Below, piece by piece: positions 8,937-16,128 of a stretch of 64,000 nt of DNA. The notes under the pieces were generated by a model. The model saw only the letters and a program-made list of their open reading frames with translations. It searched no databases and was not told the DNA's origin. Within the stretch, counting starts at the first letter, position 1, and each line of letters opens with the position of its first letter. The stretch comes from Bacillus sp. 2205SS5-2 (GTDB lineage Bacteria; Bacillota; Bacilli; Bacillales; Bacillaceae_K), in NCBI RefSeq assembly GCF_037024155.1, contig NZ_JAYKTS010000018.1, forward strand, positions 1 to 64,000, in the 5' to 3' direction. A program made the position numbers and the translations under genes.

Positions 8937-8972
8937 AGCTCACAAGGATGTGAGCTTTACATTCAGGGAGGA
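8937..8972 (+). promoter_or_regulatory. CsrA-binding sites in the hag leader
   Basis: An 8-bp perfect hairpin AGCTCACA / TGTGAGCT (8937-8956) presents AGGA as its tetraloop, the ideal CsrA target. A second GGA lies in the Shine-Dalgarno GGGAGGA at 8966-8972. The arrangement matches the two-site leader (BS1, BS2) described for B. subtilis hag. Confidence 0.82.
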
Positions 8973-8980
8973 ATATTAAC

Positions 8981-10087
8981 ATGAGAATTAATCACAATAT
9001 CGCAGCACTTAATACGTATCGTCAATTAGACAGTGCGAACAACGCTGGCGCAAAATCAATGGAAAAACTATCTTCAGGTCTTCGTATCAACCGTGCAGGA
9101 GATGACGCAGCTGGTTTAGCAATCTCTGAAAAAATGCGTGGACAAATCCGTGGATTGGACCAAGCATCTCGTAATTCTCAAGATGGTATATCAATGATTC
9201 AAACTGCTGAAGGTGCGTTAAATGAAACGCACAGTATTATTCAGCGTGTACGTGAGCTATCTGTTCAAGCTGCTAATGGTACAAATACAGATGACGATAG
9301 ACAAGCATTGAATGACGAAGTTACAGAATTAATTGAAGAAGTTGATCGAATTGCAAATCAAACGGAATTTAACACAAAAAAACTACTTGATGGTACTCTA
9401 GGTACTGCGGTAGACCAGACAACTACCAATTCAACTGCTTTAGCTGTGGCTGGTGTGACTGGAGCATCAACAAGCGGTGGTTTAGATGCAGGCACATGGA
9501 CTTTGACTGTAGGGGATGGTACAACAGTATCAGCAAATGCATACACAATAACAGATGGCACAACTACATTAGTGTCAAATGAATTGGCTAGTGGCGCGGG
9601 TACACTTACATTTGGATCTGGTGAGTTATCAATAACAGTAAATGATGCTTATAGTGCTGGTGACGTAACTGCTACCGATATTGAAATAACAGGAACTGAA
9701 GTTAAATTCCAAATAGGCTCAAACCAATCACAAACTATGGGTCTATCAATTAATGATATGACTGCTAATGGCTTAGGGATAGATAGTATTGACATATCGA
9801 CAGCCGCCGGAGCTGAAAATGCTATCGCTACTCTTGATAGTGCGTTAAAAATGGTGTCAGAAGAGCGTTCTTCACTTGGTGCGAATCAAAACCGACTAGA
9901 ACACACTATCAATAACCTTGGTACATCTTCTGAAAACCTGACTGCAGCGGAATCTCGTATCCGTGACGTAGACATGGCGAAGGAAATGATGAACCAAACG
10001 AAAGAATCTATTCTTTCTCAAGCTTCTCAAGCAATGCTTGCAAAAGCAAATCAAAACCCACAAGGTGTTCTTCAATTACTTCGTTAA
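8981..10087 (+). CDS. hag: Flagellin (Hag)
   Basis: Structural subunit of the flagellar filament. 368 residues, longer than the 304 of B. subtilis. The D0/D1 N-terminal part (MRINHNIAALNTYRQLDSAN, SSGLRINRAGDDAAGLAISE) and the C-terminal part (ESRIRDVDMAKEMMNQTKES, ending GVLQLLR) are fully conserved. The extra residues are in a Thr/Gly/Ala-rich central domain (about 140-265) that is surface exposed in filaments and varies between strains. It has its own sigma-D promoter, CsrA sites in the leader, and a terminator. Confidence 0.97.
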   Translation: MRINHNIAALNTYRQLDSANNAGAKSMEKLSSGLRINRAGDDAAGLAISEKMRGQIRGLDQASRNSQDGISMIQTAEGALNETHSIIQRVRELSVQAANGTNTDDDRQALNDEVTELIEEVDRIANQTEFNTKKLLDGTLGTAVDQTTTNSTALAVAGVTGASTSGGLDAGTWTLTVGDGTTVSANAYTITDGTTTLVSNELASGAGTLTFGSGELSITVNDAYSAGDVTATDIEITGTEVKFQIGSNQSQTMGLSINDMTANGLGIDSIDISTAAGAENAIATLDSALKMVSEERSSLGANQNRLEHTINNLGTSSENLTAAESRIRDVDMAKEMMNQTKESILSQASQAMLAKANQNPQGVLQLLR

Positions 10088-10103
10088 TTAGTAGCCTTGA
10101 ATC

Positions 10104-10133
10104 TAGAAGACTCTCATCTGAGGGTCTTCTTTT
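10104..10133 (+). terminator. Terminator after hag
   Basis: Stem AGAAGAC / GTCTTCT extended by four more pairs, including one G-U, with loop ATCT and followed by TTTT. Confidence 0.8.
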
Positions 10134-10294
10134 CTAGTTACAGACAATATTTGCAAGGGAGGTTCGATATTTATTGGCGTATCTTCTTATCGAAGTAATC
10201 AATAAAAAATAGTTTTTTTCTCCATCTATCTGTAGATTCAACTTCAACTAACTATCCAACGCCTACCCTTCCCTAAAATATTTCCCTCAAAAAC

Positions 10295-10321
10295 TAAACC
10301 ACTTAGAAATTTATCCGATAA
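10295..10321 (+). promoter_or_regulatory. Sigma-D promoter of flaG-fliD-fliS operon
   Basis: TAAA at 10295-10298, 15 bases, TCCGATAA at 10314-10321, an excellent sigma-D match 38 bp before flaG. Confidence 0.8.
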
Positions 10322-10358
10322 TAATAGTAGATAGAAACGGATAATCGGAGGAGAGCGT

Positions 10359-10721
10359 ATGATTGATAAAGTTGGAATGAATGCTACATCATTTACTTTT
10401 CAAGAAACGAAGCCCAATGAGCAAACGAAAAAAGTGGCTGAGTTATCAAACACGTATTTAAAAAAGGAACAGGAAGCTAAACAACTTGAATTGCCTCCAA
10501 AAGAGCAGGTTGAATCAATAGTCGATAGTATGAATGATTTCTTGCATGCGTCACCTACATCGTTAAAATTTGAATATCATGAAAAACTACAAGAGTATTT
10601 TGTCTCGATTATTGACGACGAAACGAATGAAGTCATTCGTGAAGTACCACCGAAAAAACTATTAGATATGTATGCGGCGATGACTGAGTTCGTTGGCTTA
10701 ATCGTCGATAAGAAGATTTAA
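10359..10721 (+). CDS. flaG: FlaG family flagellar protein
   Basis: Small protein (YvyC) at the head of the fliD operon; in other bacteria FlaG affects filament length. 120 residues. The C-terminal half has the FlaG domain pattern SLKFEYHEKLQEYFVSIIDD followed by EVIREVPPKKLLDMYAAMTE. The N-terminal half is charged and probably disordered. GGAGG lies 8 bases upstream of the start. It is 12 bp before fliD and is preceded by a sigma-D promoter. Confidence 0.9.
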   Translation: MIDKVGMNATSFTFQETKPNEQTKKVAELSNTYLKKEQEAKQLELPPKEQVESIVDSMNDFLHASPTSLKFEYHEKLQEYFVSIIDDETNEVIREVPPKKLLDMYAAMTEFVGLIVDKKI

Positions 10722-10733
10722 GGATGTGAAAGT

Positions 10734-12206
10734 ATGGCTGGAATAAGAATTGGTGGGTTAGCCACTGGGATGGACACCGATCAAATTATAAGCGACTTAA
10801 TGAAAGCGGAAAAAATTCCGTTAGATAAATTAGAACAAAAGAAAAGCTACATGGAGTGGCAGCGGGATGATTATCGGGATATGAATAAATCACTCCTGGA
10901 GTTTGATACGATGATTTTTGACGGTGTCTTTCGGAAGGCGACGTATCTTAAAAAAGATATTAATATTTCGGATCCAGATAGCCTTGCCATCAAAAACCTA
11001 AGTTCAAGCAGTGATTTTTCGGGAACGATTAAAATAGATAAATTGGCGACTTCTACAAGAGTGATTGGTGGTGATACAGGCATCACGGATTCTTCCGTCA
11101 AGCTCAGTGATTTAGGGCTTACGGGCACACAAAAAATCACGATTAATGCACCTAACAAGGATGGCTCTGGAACAATCGACTATACATTAGAATTTGATCC
11201 AGCGGAAAAATCTTTAAATGATGTGATCTCAGATGTTAATGCAAAATCTGGCGTGAGTGTATTTTTTGATTCCTACACAAAACAAATCGCCGTTTCAGCT
11301 GAAAATACCGGAGCAGGTGATATTACATTAACGGATGATTCGGGCACATTTTTTTCTGCAATGAAGCTATCTGCTGGAGATGCAACTAAAACAATGGGTG
11401 AAAATGCTGAAATTACCTATAATGGCCTGGCTACTCAACGGGCTTCAAACACATTTCAATTAAATGGCTTTGAATTCACCTTAAAAGACACGTCAACGAA
11501 AGATGTCACCTTCAGCTCTTCACCGGATGTTGATAGCATCCTAGAAACCGTCGTCAAATTTGTGGATAAATACAATGAGGTCATCAAAAAAGTGAATGAT
11601 GAAATCAATGAAAAAAAATACCGTGACTTCCAACCCTTAACCGCCGAACAGAAAGAAGGCATGGAAGAAAAAGAAATCGAGCTTTGGGATGAAAAAGCGA
11701 AGAGTGGAACGCTTCGCAATGATTCGACTTTATCCCGTGGCGTGAATAGCATGCGTTTAGATTTAAATTCCCCAGTGAGTGGGATTGCCAATACAATGCT
11801 GTCTGATATTGGCATCAAACCGTCGAGTAATTATCTAGATCGCGGGAAGCTAATTATTGATGAAGCGAAGTTGCGAGAAGCGATTTCGGAGGATCCTAAT
11901 GCTATTTATGATTTATTTGCTAAAGACGGAGCAACCTCAGAGGAACAAGGTGTAGCAAGACGTCTACGTGATAGTATTAAAGACACAATGAGGGGCATCG
12001 AAGTCCGTGCCGGAAAAGCCACTAGTACAACAAGCACGTATACACTCGGGCGGAATTTAGACAGTATTGAAGATTCGATTGATCGTTTTGAAGATAAATT
12101 GATTCAGATAGAAGATCGTTATTGGCGACAATTTACCGCAATGGAAAAAGCGATTCAAAAAGCCAATTCACAAGCAACGTATTTAATGCAGCAATTTAGT
12201 TATTAA
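10734..12206 (+). CDS. fliD: FliD filament cap protein
   Basis: Hook-associated protein 2, the cap under which flagellin folds at the filament tip. 490 residues, family-typical. The N-terminal region (IGGLATGMDTDQIISDLMKA) and the C-terminal region (RYWRQFTAMEKAIQKANSQA) are both conserved; the centre holds the D2/D3 domains. It is co-transcribed with flaG and the downstream export chaperones. The stop codon lies within an 8-bp direct repeat that flanks a MITE-like element, so the element inserted immediately behind the coding sequence. Confidence 0.96.
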   Translation: MAGIRIGGLATGMDTDQIISDLMKAEKIPLDKLEQKKSYMEWQRDDYRDMNKSLLEFDTMIFDGVFRKATYLKKDINISDPDSLAIKNLSSSSDFSGTIKIDKLATSTRVIGGDTGITDSSVKLSDLGLTGTQKITINAPNKDGSGTIDYTLEFDPAEKSLNDVISDVNAKSGVSVFFDSYTKQIAVSAENTGAGDITLTDDSGTFFSAMKLSAGDATKTMGENAEITYNGLATQRASNTFQLNGFEFTLKDTSTKDVTFSSSPDVDSILETVVKFVDKYNEVIKKVNDEINEKKYRDFQPLTAEQKEGMEEKEIELWDEKAKSGTLRNDSTLSRGVNSMRLDLNSPVSGIANTMLSDIGIKPSSNYLDRGKLIIDEAKLREAISEDPNAIYDLFAKDGATSEEQGVARRLRDSIKDTMRGIEVRAGKATSTTSTYTLGRNLDSIEDSIDRFEDKLIQIEDRYWRQFTAMEKAIQKANSQATYLMQQFSY

Positions 12207-12210
12207 GAAA

Positions 12211-12372
12211 AGCTCTATTGGTATTGATTGTTGCTATAGGATGAAATTTTGGATGTAAATCGTCCTTGTTTCTAAACTCAACGACCCATTGATACGAAAA
12301 GATGACCTGTAGTGTATTACTATCAAGGAATCTTTTCTGTTCCGAAAAGCAACAATCTTTGCGAAAGCAGTC
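12211..12372. repeat. Intergenic repeat, 162-bp copy, between fliD and fliS
   Basis: Reversed copy. The right end reads CCGAAAAGCAACAATCTTTG then CGAAAGCAGTC, the complement of the canonical left end. The left end reads AGCTCTATTGGTATTG. It is flanked by TTAAGAAA (12203-12210) and TAAAGAAA (12373-12380), 7 of 8 identical. The element separates fliS by 191 bp from fliD, though they remain on one likely transcript. Confidence 0.7.
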
Positions 12373-12397
12373 TAAAGAAATGAAAAGGAGTGTCACC

Positions 12398-12796
12398 ATG
12401 GCCATCAAAAATCCATACCAAACGTATCAAAATAATTCAGTCAGCACGGCTTCTCCTGGCGAACTGACGTTAATGCTCTATAATGGTTGTCTTAAGTTTC
12501 TTCATATTGCCAAAAAAGCGATGACAGATGAAAATGTCGAATTGAAAAATACGAATATCCAAAAAACCCAGAATATCATCCGTGAATTAATGGTGACCTT
12601 AAATATGGATATCGAAATGTCTAAGGATATTATGAGTATGTATGACTATATGAACCGTCAATTAATTACTGCTAATATTAAAAATGATGTGGCGATTCTG
12701 GAAGAGGTTGAGGGGCTAGTGACCGAGTTTCGCGATACTTGGAAGCAAGTGATTCAGATAAACCGAAAGCAGCAACATACGGGTGGGCAAGCGTAA
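12398..12796 (+). CDS. fliS: FliS flagellin export chaperone
   Basis: Cytoplasmic chaperone that binds the C-terminus of flagellin and prevents early polymerisation. 132 residues, like B. subtilis. The N-terminus MAIKNPYQTYQNNSVSTASP then GELTLMLYNGCLKFL is the family signature. The start at 12398 has AAAAGGAG with 7 bases of spacing; the longer frame from 12302 reads through the repeat and is not used. Its stop overlaps the next start (TAATG). Confidence 0.96.
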   Translation: MAIKNPYQTYQNNSVSTASPGELTLMLYNGCLKFLHIAKKAMTDENVELKNTNIQKTQNIIRELMVTLNMDIEMSKDIMSMYDYMNRQLITANIKNDVAILEEVEGLVTEFRDTWKQVIQINRKQQHTGGQA

Positions 12797-13137
12797 TGAG
12801 TGCGATCAAGGAGTGCTATCAGCTCACGAAAAAGCTATATGATCTAGTCAAGTCTGAAGGTGAGCGTGAAAGCAAAATTGATCACCTCACCTCGCTATTG
12901 GATGAACGAGAATCTATACTGACAGCCATTCAGCCTCCTTTTACAGGAGATGAAAAAAAGCTCGGTCAACAAATCGTTCTAATGAATAAAGTGATTGAGA
13001 GTGAGATGCAGTCTGTCAAAACAGCCATCGACCGCGATCGTAATGGATTAAATAAGAAGAAGACATCCGTGCAAAAGTACGTGAATCCATATGAATCACT
13101 TCAATATGATGGGATGTTTTATGATAAAAAGAAATAG
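12796..13137 (+). CDS. fliT: FliT-like flagellar chaperone
   Basis: Likely export chaperone for FliD. 113 residues, helical and charged, with no recognisable enzymatic motif. The start MSAIKECYQLTKKLYDLVKS and the segment SLLDERESILTAIQPPF are similar in style to Bacillus FliT proteins, in which a DERE...I..PPF element is common. The ATG overlaps the fliS stop by one base, the usual fliS-fliT coupling. Assignment rests on position plus this motif. Confidence 0.75.
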   Translation: MSAIKECYQLTKKLYDLVKSEGERESKIDHLTSLLDERESILTAIQPPFTGDEKKLGQQIVLMNKVIESEMQSVKTAIDRDRNGLNKKKTSVQKYVNPYESLQYDGMFYDKKK

Positions 13138-13146
13138 GTGAGGAGT

Positions 13147-13530
13147 ATGACAGAGACCGTTAGTTTAACAGAAGAGCAATTAGTGGTGTGTCGGCAATAT
13201 ATCGACCTGCTGGATACGATGGAAGAAGGTTTTCAGTATATTCTTTCAGCCTACGAGAACCAAAGAGAGAAGGAAGCGAATTTGATGCTGCTGGACCTTT
13301 TTTCAGCTTTGACTCAGATCAGCAAAAGTAATCAATTACTAGTTCATTATTTTCAAAACGATGAAGAAATTGTTAGCGAGATCGAAAGTTTTAGTGAGGT
13401 TGAAGACTTTGTAAGACAGGTCCTAGCGGGTGGAAATAAGCAGAAAATTATAGAAAGTAGCCTTTTTCCGGCTTTTTTTACTTGGAAGCTTTCTGTTGAA
13501 GAGCATCTAATCCATTATGTTAAACATTAG
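13147..13530 (+). CDS. Small acidic helical protein, unknown
   Basis: 127 residues following fliT by 9 bp, in the same direction and probably the last gene of the flaG-fliD-fliS-fliT transcript. Acidic and predicted to be helical (SLTEEQLVVCRQYIDLLDTM ... LSVEEHLIHYVKH), with no signal peptide and no motif I recognise. An AGGTGAGG site lies upstream; the ATG at 13147 is preferred over the GTG at 13138. B. subtilis passes from fliT directly to hpf, so this is an extra gene. A flagellar role is inferred only from the operon. Confidence 0.7.
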   Translation: MTETVSLTEEQLVVCRQYIDLLDTMEEGFQYILSAYENQREKEANLMLLDLFSALTQISKSNQLLVHYFQNDEEIVSEIESFSEVEDFVRQVLAGGNKQKIIESSLFPAFFTWKLSVEEHLIHYVKH

Positions 13531-13775
13531 GAGCGATGATGATGGCTCTTTTTTTTGTGAGGAAAAAAGACGTTTTGGTGCTCAGCTCGAGCCAATCTCC
13601 TTTCTAGTCTTAAATGTGATCAAAAGTTATTATTGGGATTTTTTCGAAAAAGGAATTTCCATCATTATGAAGAACTGTAAAAGAGTAAAGTGTGTTTTCC
13701 TTCTACCTTCTCAACAAACTACAACACGCATCTACAATTTCTACAATAAATAGACACAATTTTTAATAAGATTAA
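13531..13775. other. Intergenic region before hpf, no supported gene
   Basis: The segment begins with a short GAGC/GCTC hairpin and a run of eight T (about 13531-13557), a weak terminator for the fliD operon. A 78-codon open frame here has no ribosome site and no family resemblance and is not called. Confidence 0.5.
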
Positions 13776-13804
13776 GAAGGATTTTCGAGGGTAAACTAGA
13801 ATTA
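13776..13804 (+). promoter_or_regulatory. Sigma-H-type promoter of hpf
   Basis: GAAGGATTT (13776-13784), 11 bases, CTAGAATTA (13796-13804). This fits the sigma-H pattern RNAGGAWWW-N11/12-RNNGAATWW with one mismatch. B. subtilis hpf (yvyD) is known to use sigma-H as well as sigma-B. Confidence 0.65.
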
Positions 13805-13837
13805 TATAAATAAGCTTTATTTTAAGGAGGAGTTTAC

Positions 13838-14395
13838 ATGTTAACTTATAACATACGTGGCGAGAACATTGAGGTAACTCCAGCAATTAGGGAGCACTTA
13901 GAAAAAAAGGTTGGAAAGCTGGAGCGTTATTTTAATGAAACTCCTGATGCCAATGTACACGTGAACTTAAAAGTTTATCCAGACAAAACTACTAAAGTAG
14001 AGGTCACGATTCCAATGCCAAACATCGTCCTTCGTGCAGAAGAAAATCATGAAGACATGTACGCAGGAATTGACCTAATCATTGATAAATTAGAGCGACA
14101 AATCCGTAAGCATAAAACAAAAATTAACCGTAAAATGCGTGAGAATGGTAGTCCAAAAGAATTTTTTGCTATTATGGAAGGCGCAAAAGCTGCTGCTGCT
14201 GACGAAGAAGACGAAGAAATGGAAGTTGTTCGTACAAAGCAGTTTAACTTAAAGCCGATGGATAGTGAAGAGGCGATTCTACAAATGAATATGCTTGGTC
14301 ACAGCTTCTATATTTACACAGATGCTGAATCTAACGCAACGAACATTGTCTACAAACGCCGTGACGGCAAATACGGTTTAATTGAAACAAATTAA
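13838..14395 (+). CDS. hpf: Long-form ribosome hibernation promoting factor HPF
   Basis: Binds the 30S decoding region and dimerises 70S ribosomes into inactive 100S particles in stationary phase. 185 residues, the long form. The N-terminal S30AE domain has MLTYNIRGENIEVTPAIREH and the VEVTIPMPNIVLRAEE segment. A charged linker (AAADEEDEEMEV) leads to the C-terminal dimerisation domain (MDSEEAILQMNMLGHSFYIY ... YKRRDGKYGLIE). AAGGAGG lies 7 bases before the ATG. A sigma-H-type promoter precedes it and a strong terminator follows. Confidence 0.96.
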   Translation: MLTYNIRGENIEVTPAIREHLEKKVGKLERYFNETPDANVHVNLKVYPDKTTKVEVTIPMPNIVLRAEENHEDMYAGIDLIIDKLERQIRKHKTKINRKMRENGSPKEFFAIMEGAKAAAADEEDEEMEVVRTKQFNLKPMDSEEAILQMNMLGHSFYIYTDAESNATNIVYKRRDGKYGLIETN

Positions 14396-14407
14396 ATGAT
14401 GTAGCTA

Positions 14408-14446
14408 AAAGAAGCAGACTCATTTACAAGAGTCTGCTTCTTTTTT
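14408..14446 (+). terminator. Strong terminator after hpf
   Basis: Perfect 14-bp stem AAAGAAGCAGACTC / GAGTCTGCTTCTTT with an 8-base loop and a T-run. Confidence 0.92.
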
Positions 14447-14461
14447 ATGTTGAAAATGAAT

Positions 14462-14623
14462 TTATCCACATTTTTTCAGTTTTTTTCATTTTTAAAAATA
14501 GCGGAATACTTAGTTATCCAGAAAATTCAGAAGTAATCCACAAATACCCGTGTATAACAATGCAAATTGATAAGTTATCCAGAATAAAACATTTAGCAAG
14601 GGAAAATAAGAAAGTTATCCCCA
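14462..14623. promoter_or_regulatory. Cluster of DnaA-box-like 9-mers
   Basis: Six 9-mers in 162 bp. One is perfect: TTATCCACA (14462). Five have a single mismatch: TTATCCAGA (14514), TAATCCACA (14534), TTATACACG on the minus strand (14549), TTATCCAGA (14575) and TTATCCCCA (14615). A further weak one is near 14640. The segment is AT-rich and non-coding, between the hpf terminator and the SEC-C gene. It resembles the DnaA-box clusters known in B. subtilis away from oriC. Confidence 0.6.
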
Positions 14624-14740
14624 GAACGAATGAAACGATAATCCATTTCCAATCAAGAAATGTTGTATCGACCTCAACTTCCTTTTTCTTTTCCTCTATT
14701 TGTTTTATGATAGAGAGGTTATGATTTTCTTAGATAATAA

Positions 14741-14780
14741 ACTGATACGAAAAGCTAGAAATTTTAAGAAAACAGCCTAG
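14741..14780. repeat. Intergenic repeat, 40-bp end fragment
   Basis: The reverse complement reads CTAGGCTGTTTTCTTAAAAT then TTCTAGCTTTTCGTATCAG. This matches the left end of the copy at 54590 (TTTTCGTAAAG ... GCTTTTCGTATCAG). Only one end is left. Confidence 0.5.
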
Positions 14781-14812
14781 ATAAAAGACAGAATTAAAGG
14801 ATGAAGCAAAAG

Positions 14813-15856
14813 ATGGAAATAGGTAGAAATGAACCATGTCCTTGTGGCAGTGGAAAAAAATACAAAAAATGTTGTGGGAAAACAGGGAGTATCTCCGTTC
14901 AGGATCTTATTCATACAGAGCTTGATACGGTGCAAATGCAATTGATAGAGAGTGTTTACACGAAAATTAATGAAGATATGGCTGAGAGCTATCAAACTTA
15001 TTTTGCTAATCACAAGTGGTTTGCAAAAGATGAAGAAATCTATGAAATGGCTTTTACCATTTGGTCTCTATTTCTTTATAAAAATACAGAAAATCAAACG
15101 TTGGCTAACGCGTTTATCGATAAATATGTGGACAATATTCTACGTCCACAATCACAGGAGAGTGTGGCAGCTTGGAAGCAGGCGCCCTTTGTTGCAGGAA
15201 CAGTGACTAGTATCAGTGATGGATTTGTGACGGTAGAGAACTCACTGACAGGTGAATTTGTTACCGTAAAAGAAAGTGATTCAGATATTACGAAGAATAG
15301 CTTTTTAATAGGGGTGGTTCTTTCATACGGAGAAACTCAGTCATTATTTGGGCAATATTTTATTTTCCCTGGATTAGGGGAAGAACTGACCGCTTATGCT
15401 AAAAAAAATGTAAAAGATAAGGTAGAGAATCACTTTTTCGAATTCGTCGCTCATTCTTTCGAAGCGTATGAAGTAAGTAAAACGGTCGGTGCGAAGCCAA
15501 AGATTAAGGGGAAATCAAAATTTAATAAGGTTTCCTATGAAACGGCCCTTTCTTCCTTGCAAACTTATCTTGAAGCGAACAGCGAAGAAGCAGAACAAGT
15601 AGAATTTGTCAGTGACCTTCTTCAACAATATTTAGAACGAGCACAACCATCCATGCGTAATCCGAACGTATACGCAGCAGCAATGGTGGAAGCGGTGAAA
15701 CATTATTTACCGAAACACGTGAATCTTCTGCAAAAAGAAATTGCATCAAGTTTTGACGTATCCCCACAATCCATTTCGAAAAAAAGCAAAGAAATGGTGG
15801 AAGTTATGGATGATGTACTTTCCCAAAAAGAAGGATTGGCGATTCAACCTTCATAA
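14813..15856 (+). CDS. SEC-C metal-binding domain protein
   Basis: Cytoplasmic protein of unknown function, about 347 residues. It begins with a SEC-C zinc motif ([19 protein letters not shown]), the same module found at the C-terminus of SecA. The rest is acidic, with no clear enzymatic motif; the C-terminal third (YLPKHVNLLQKEIASSFDVS, PQSISKKSKEM) looks like a helix-turn-helix-like segment. AAAGGA lies about 10-12 bases before the ATG at 14813; the in-frame ATG at 14801 abuts that site and is less likely. It lies upstream of secA but has its own terminator. Confidence 0.85.
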   Translation: MEIGRNEPCPCGSGKKYKKCCGKTGSISVQDLIHTELDTVQMQLIESVYTKINEDMAESYQTYFANHKWFAKDEEIYEMAFTIWSLFLYKNTENQTLANAFIDKYVDNILRPQSQESVAAWKQAPFVAGTVTSISDGFVTVENSLTGEFVTVKESDSDITKNSFLIGVVLSYGETQSLFGQYFIFPGLGEELTAYAKKNVKDKVENHFFEFVAHSFEAYEVSKTVGAKPKIKGKSKFNKVSYETALSSLQTYLEANSEEAEQVEFVSDLLQQYLERAQPSMRNPNVYAAAMVEAVKHYLPKHVNLLQKEIASSFDVSPQSISKKSKEMVEVMDDVLSQKEGLAIQPS

Positions 15857-15879
15857 ACGAATCAGCTTCATGATTCATG

Positions 15880-15912
15880 AAAAGGCATGCTCCTAAGGGG
15901 TATGCCTTTTTT
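15880..15912 (+). terminator. Terminator after SEC-C gene
   Basis: AAAAGGCAT / ATGCCTTTT stem extended by GC and GU pairs around a TAAG loop, followed by T's. Confidence 0.75.
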
Positions 15913-15940
15913 AAAGGCTTTTTTCGTATGCAATGTAGTA
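15912..15940. repeat. Intergenic repeat, right-end fragment
   Basis: AAAGGCTTTTTTCGTATGCA then ATGTAG resembles the complement of the canonical right end (GGCTCTTTTCGCATACATTG). No second end is seen; about 30 bp. Confidence 0.4.
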
Positions 15941-16128
15941 ATTTAATTTCTTTTCCTTTAGACAAAAAAACGAAATTCTGTAGACTCAATCGATTGTATT
16001 TCATAAGTTGTCACCCCTATGGTGAAGTGGTAATATTAGAAGAAAGATTGTGAGTTATTTACAAGAATATAAATAGGTCGAATTTCTTTGACGACATCTT
16101 GTAAGACTAAACAAAGGAGCGTTATTAC

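Noticed and set aside
13517-13753. 78-codon open frame overlapping the end of the gene after fliT
   Set aside because: It spans a T-run terminator-like sequence and has no ribosome site or conserved pattern.
13776-13804. Sigma-B promoter for hpf
   Set aside because: A GGGTAA is present, but no GTTT-type -35 element lies at 12-15 bases; the sigma-H match is much better.
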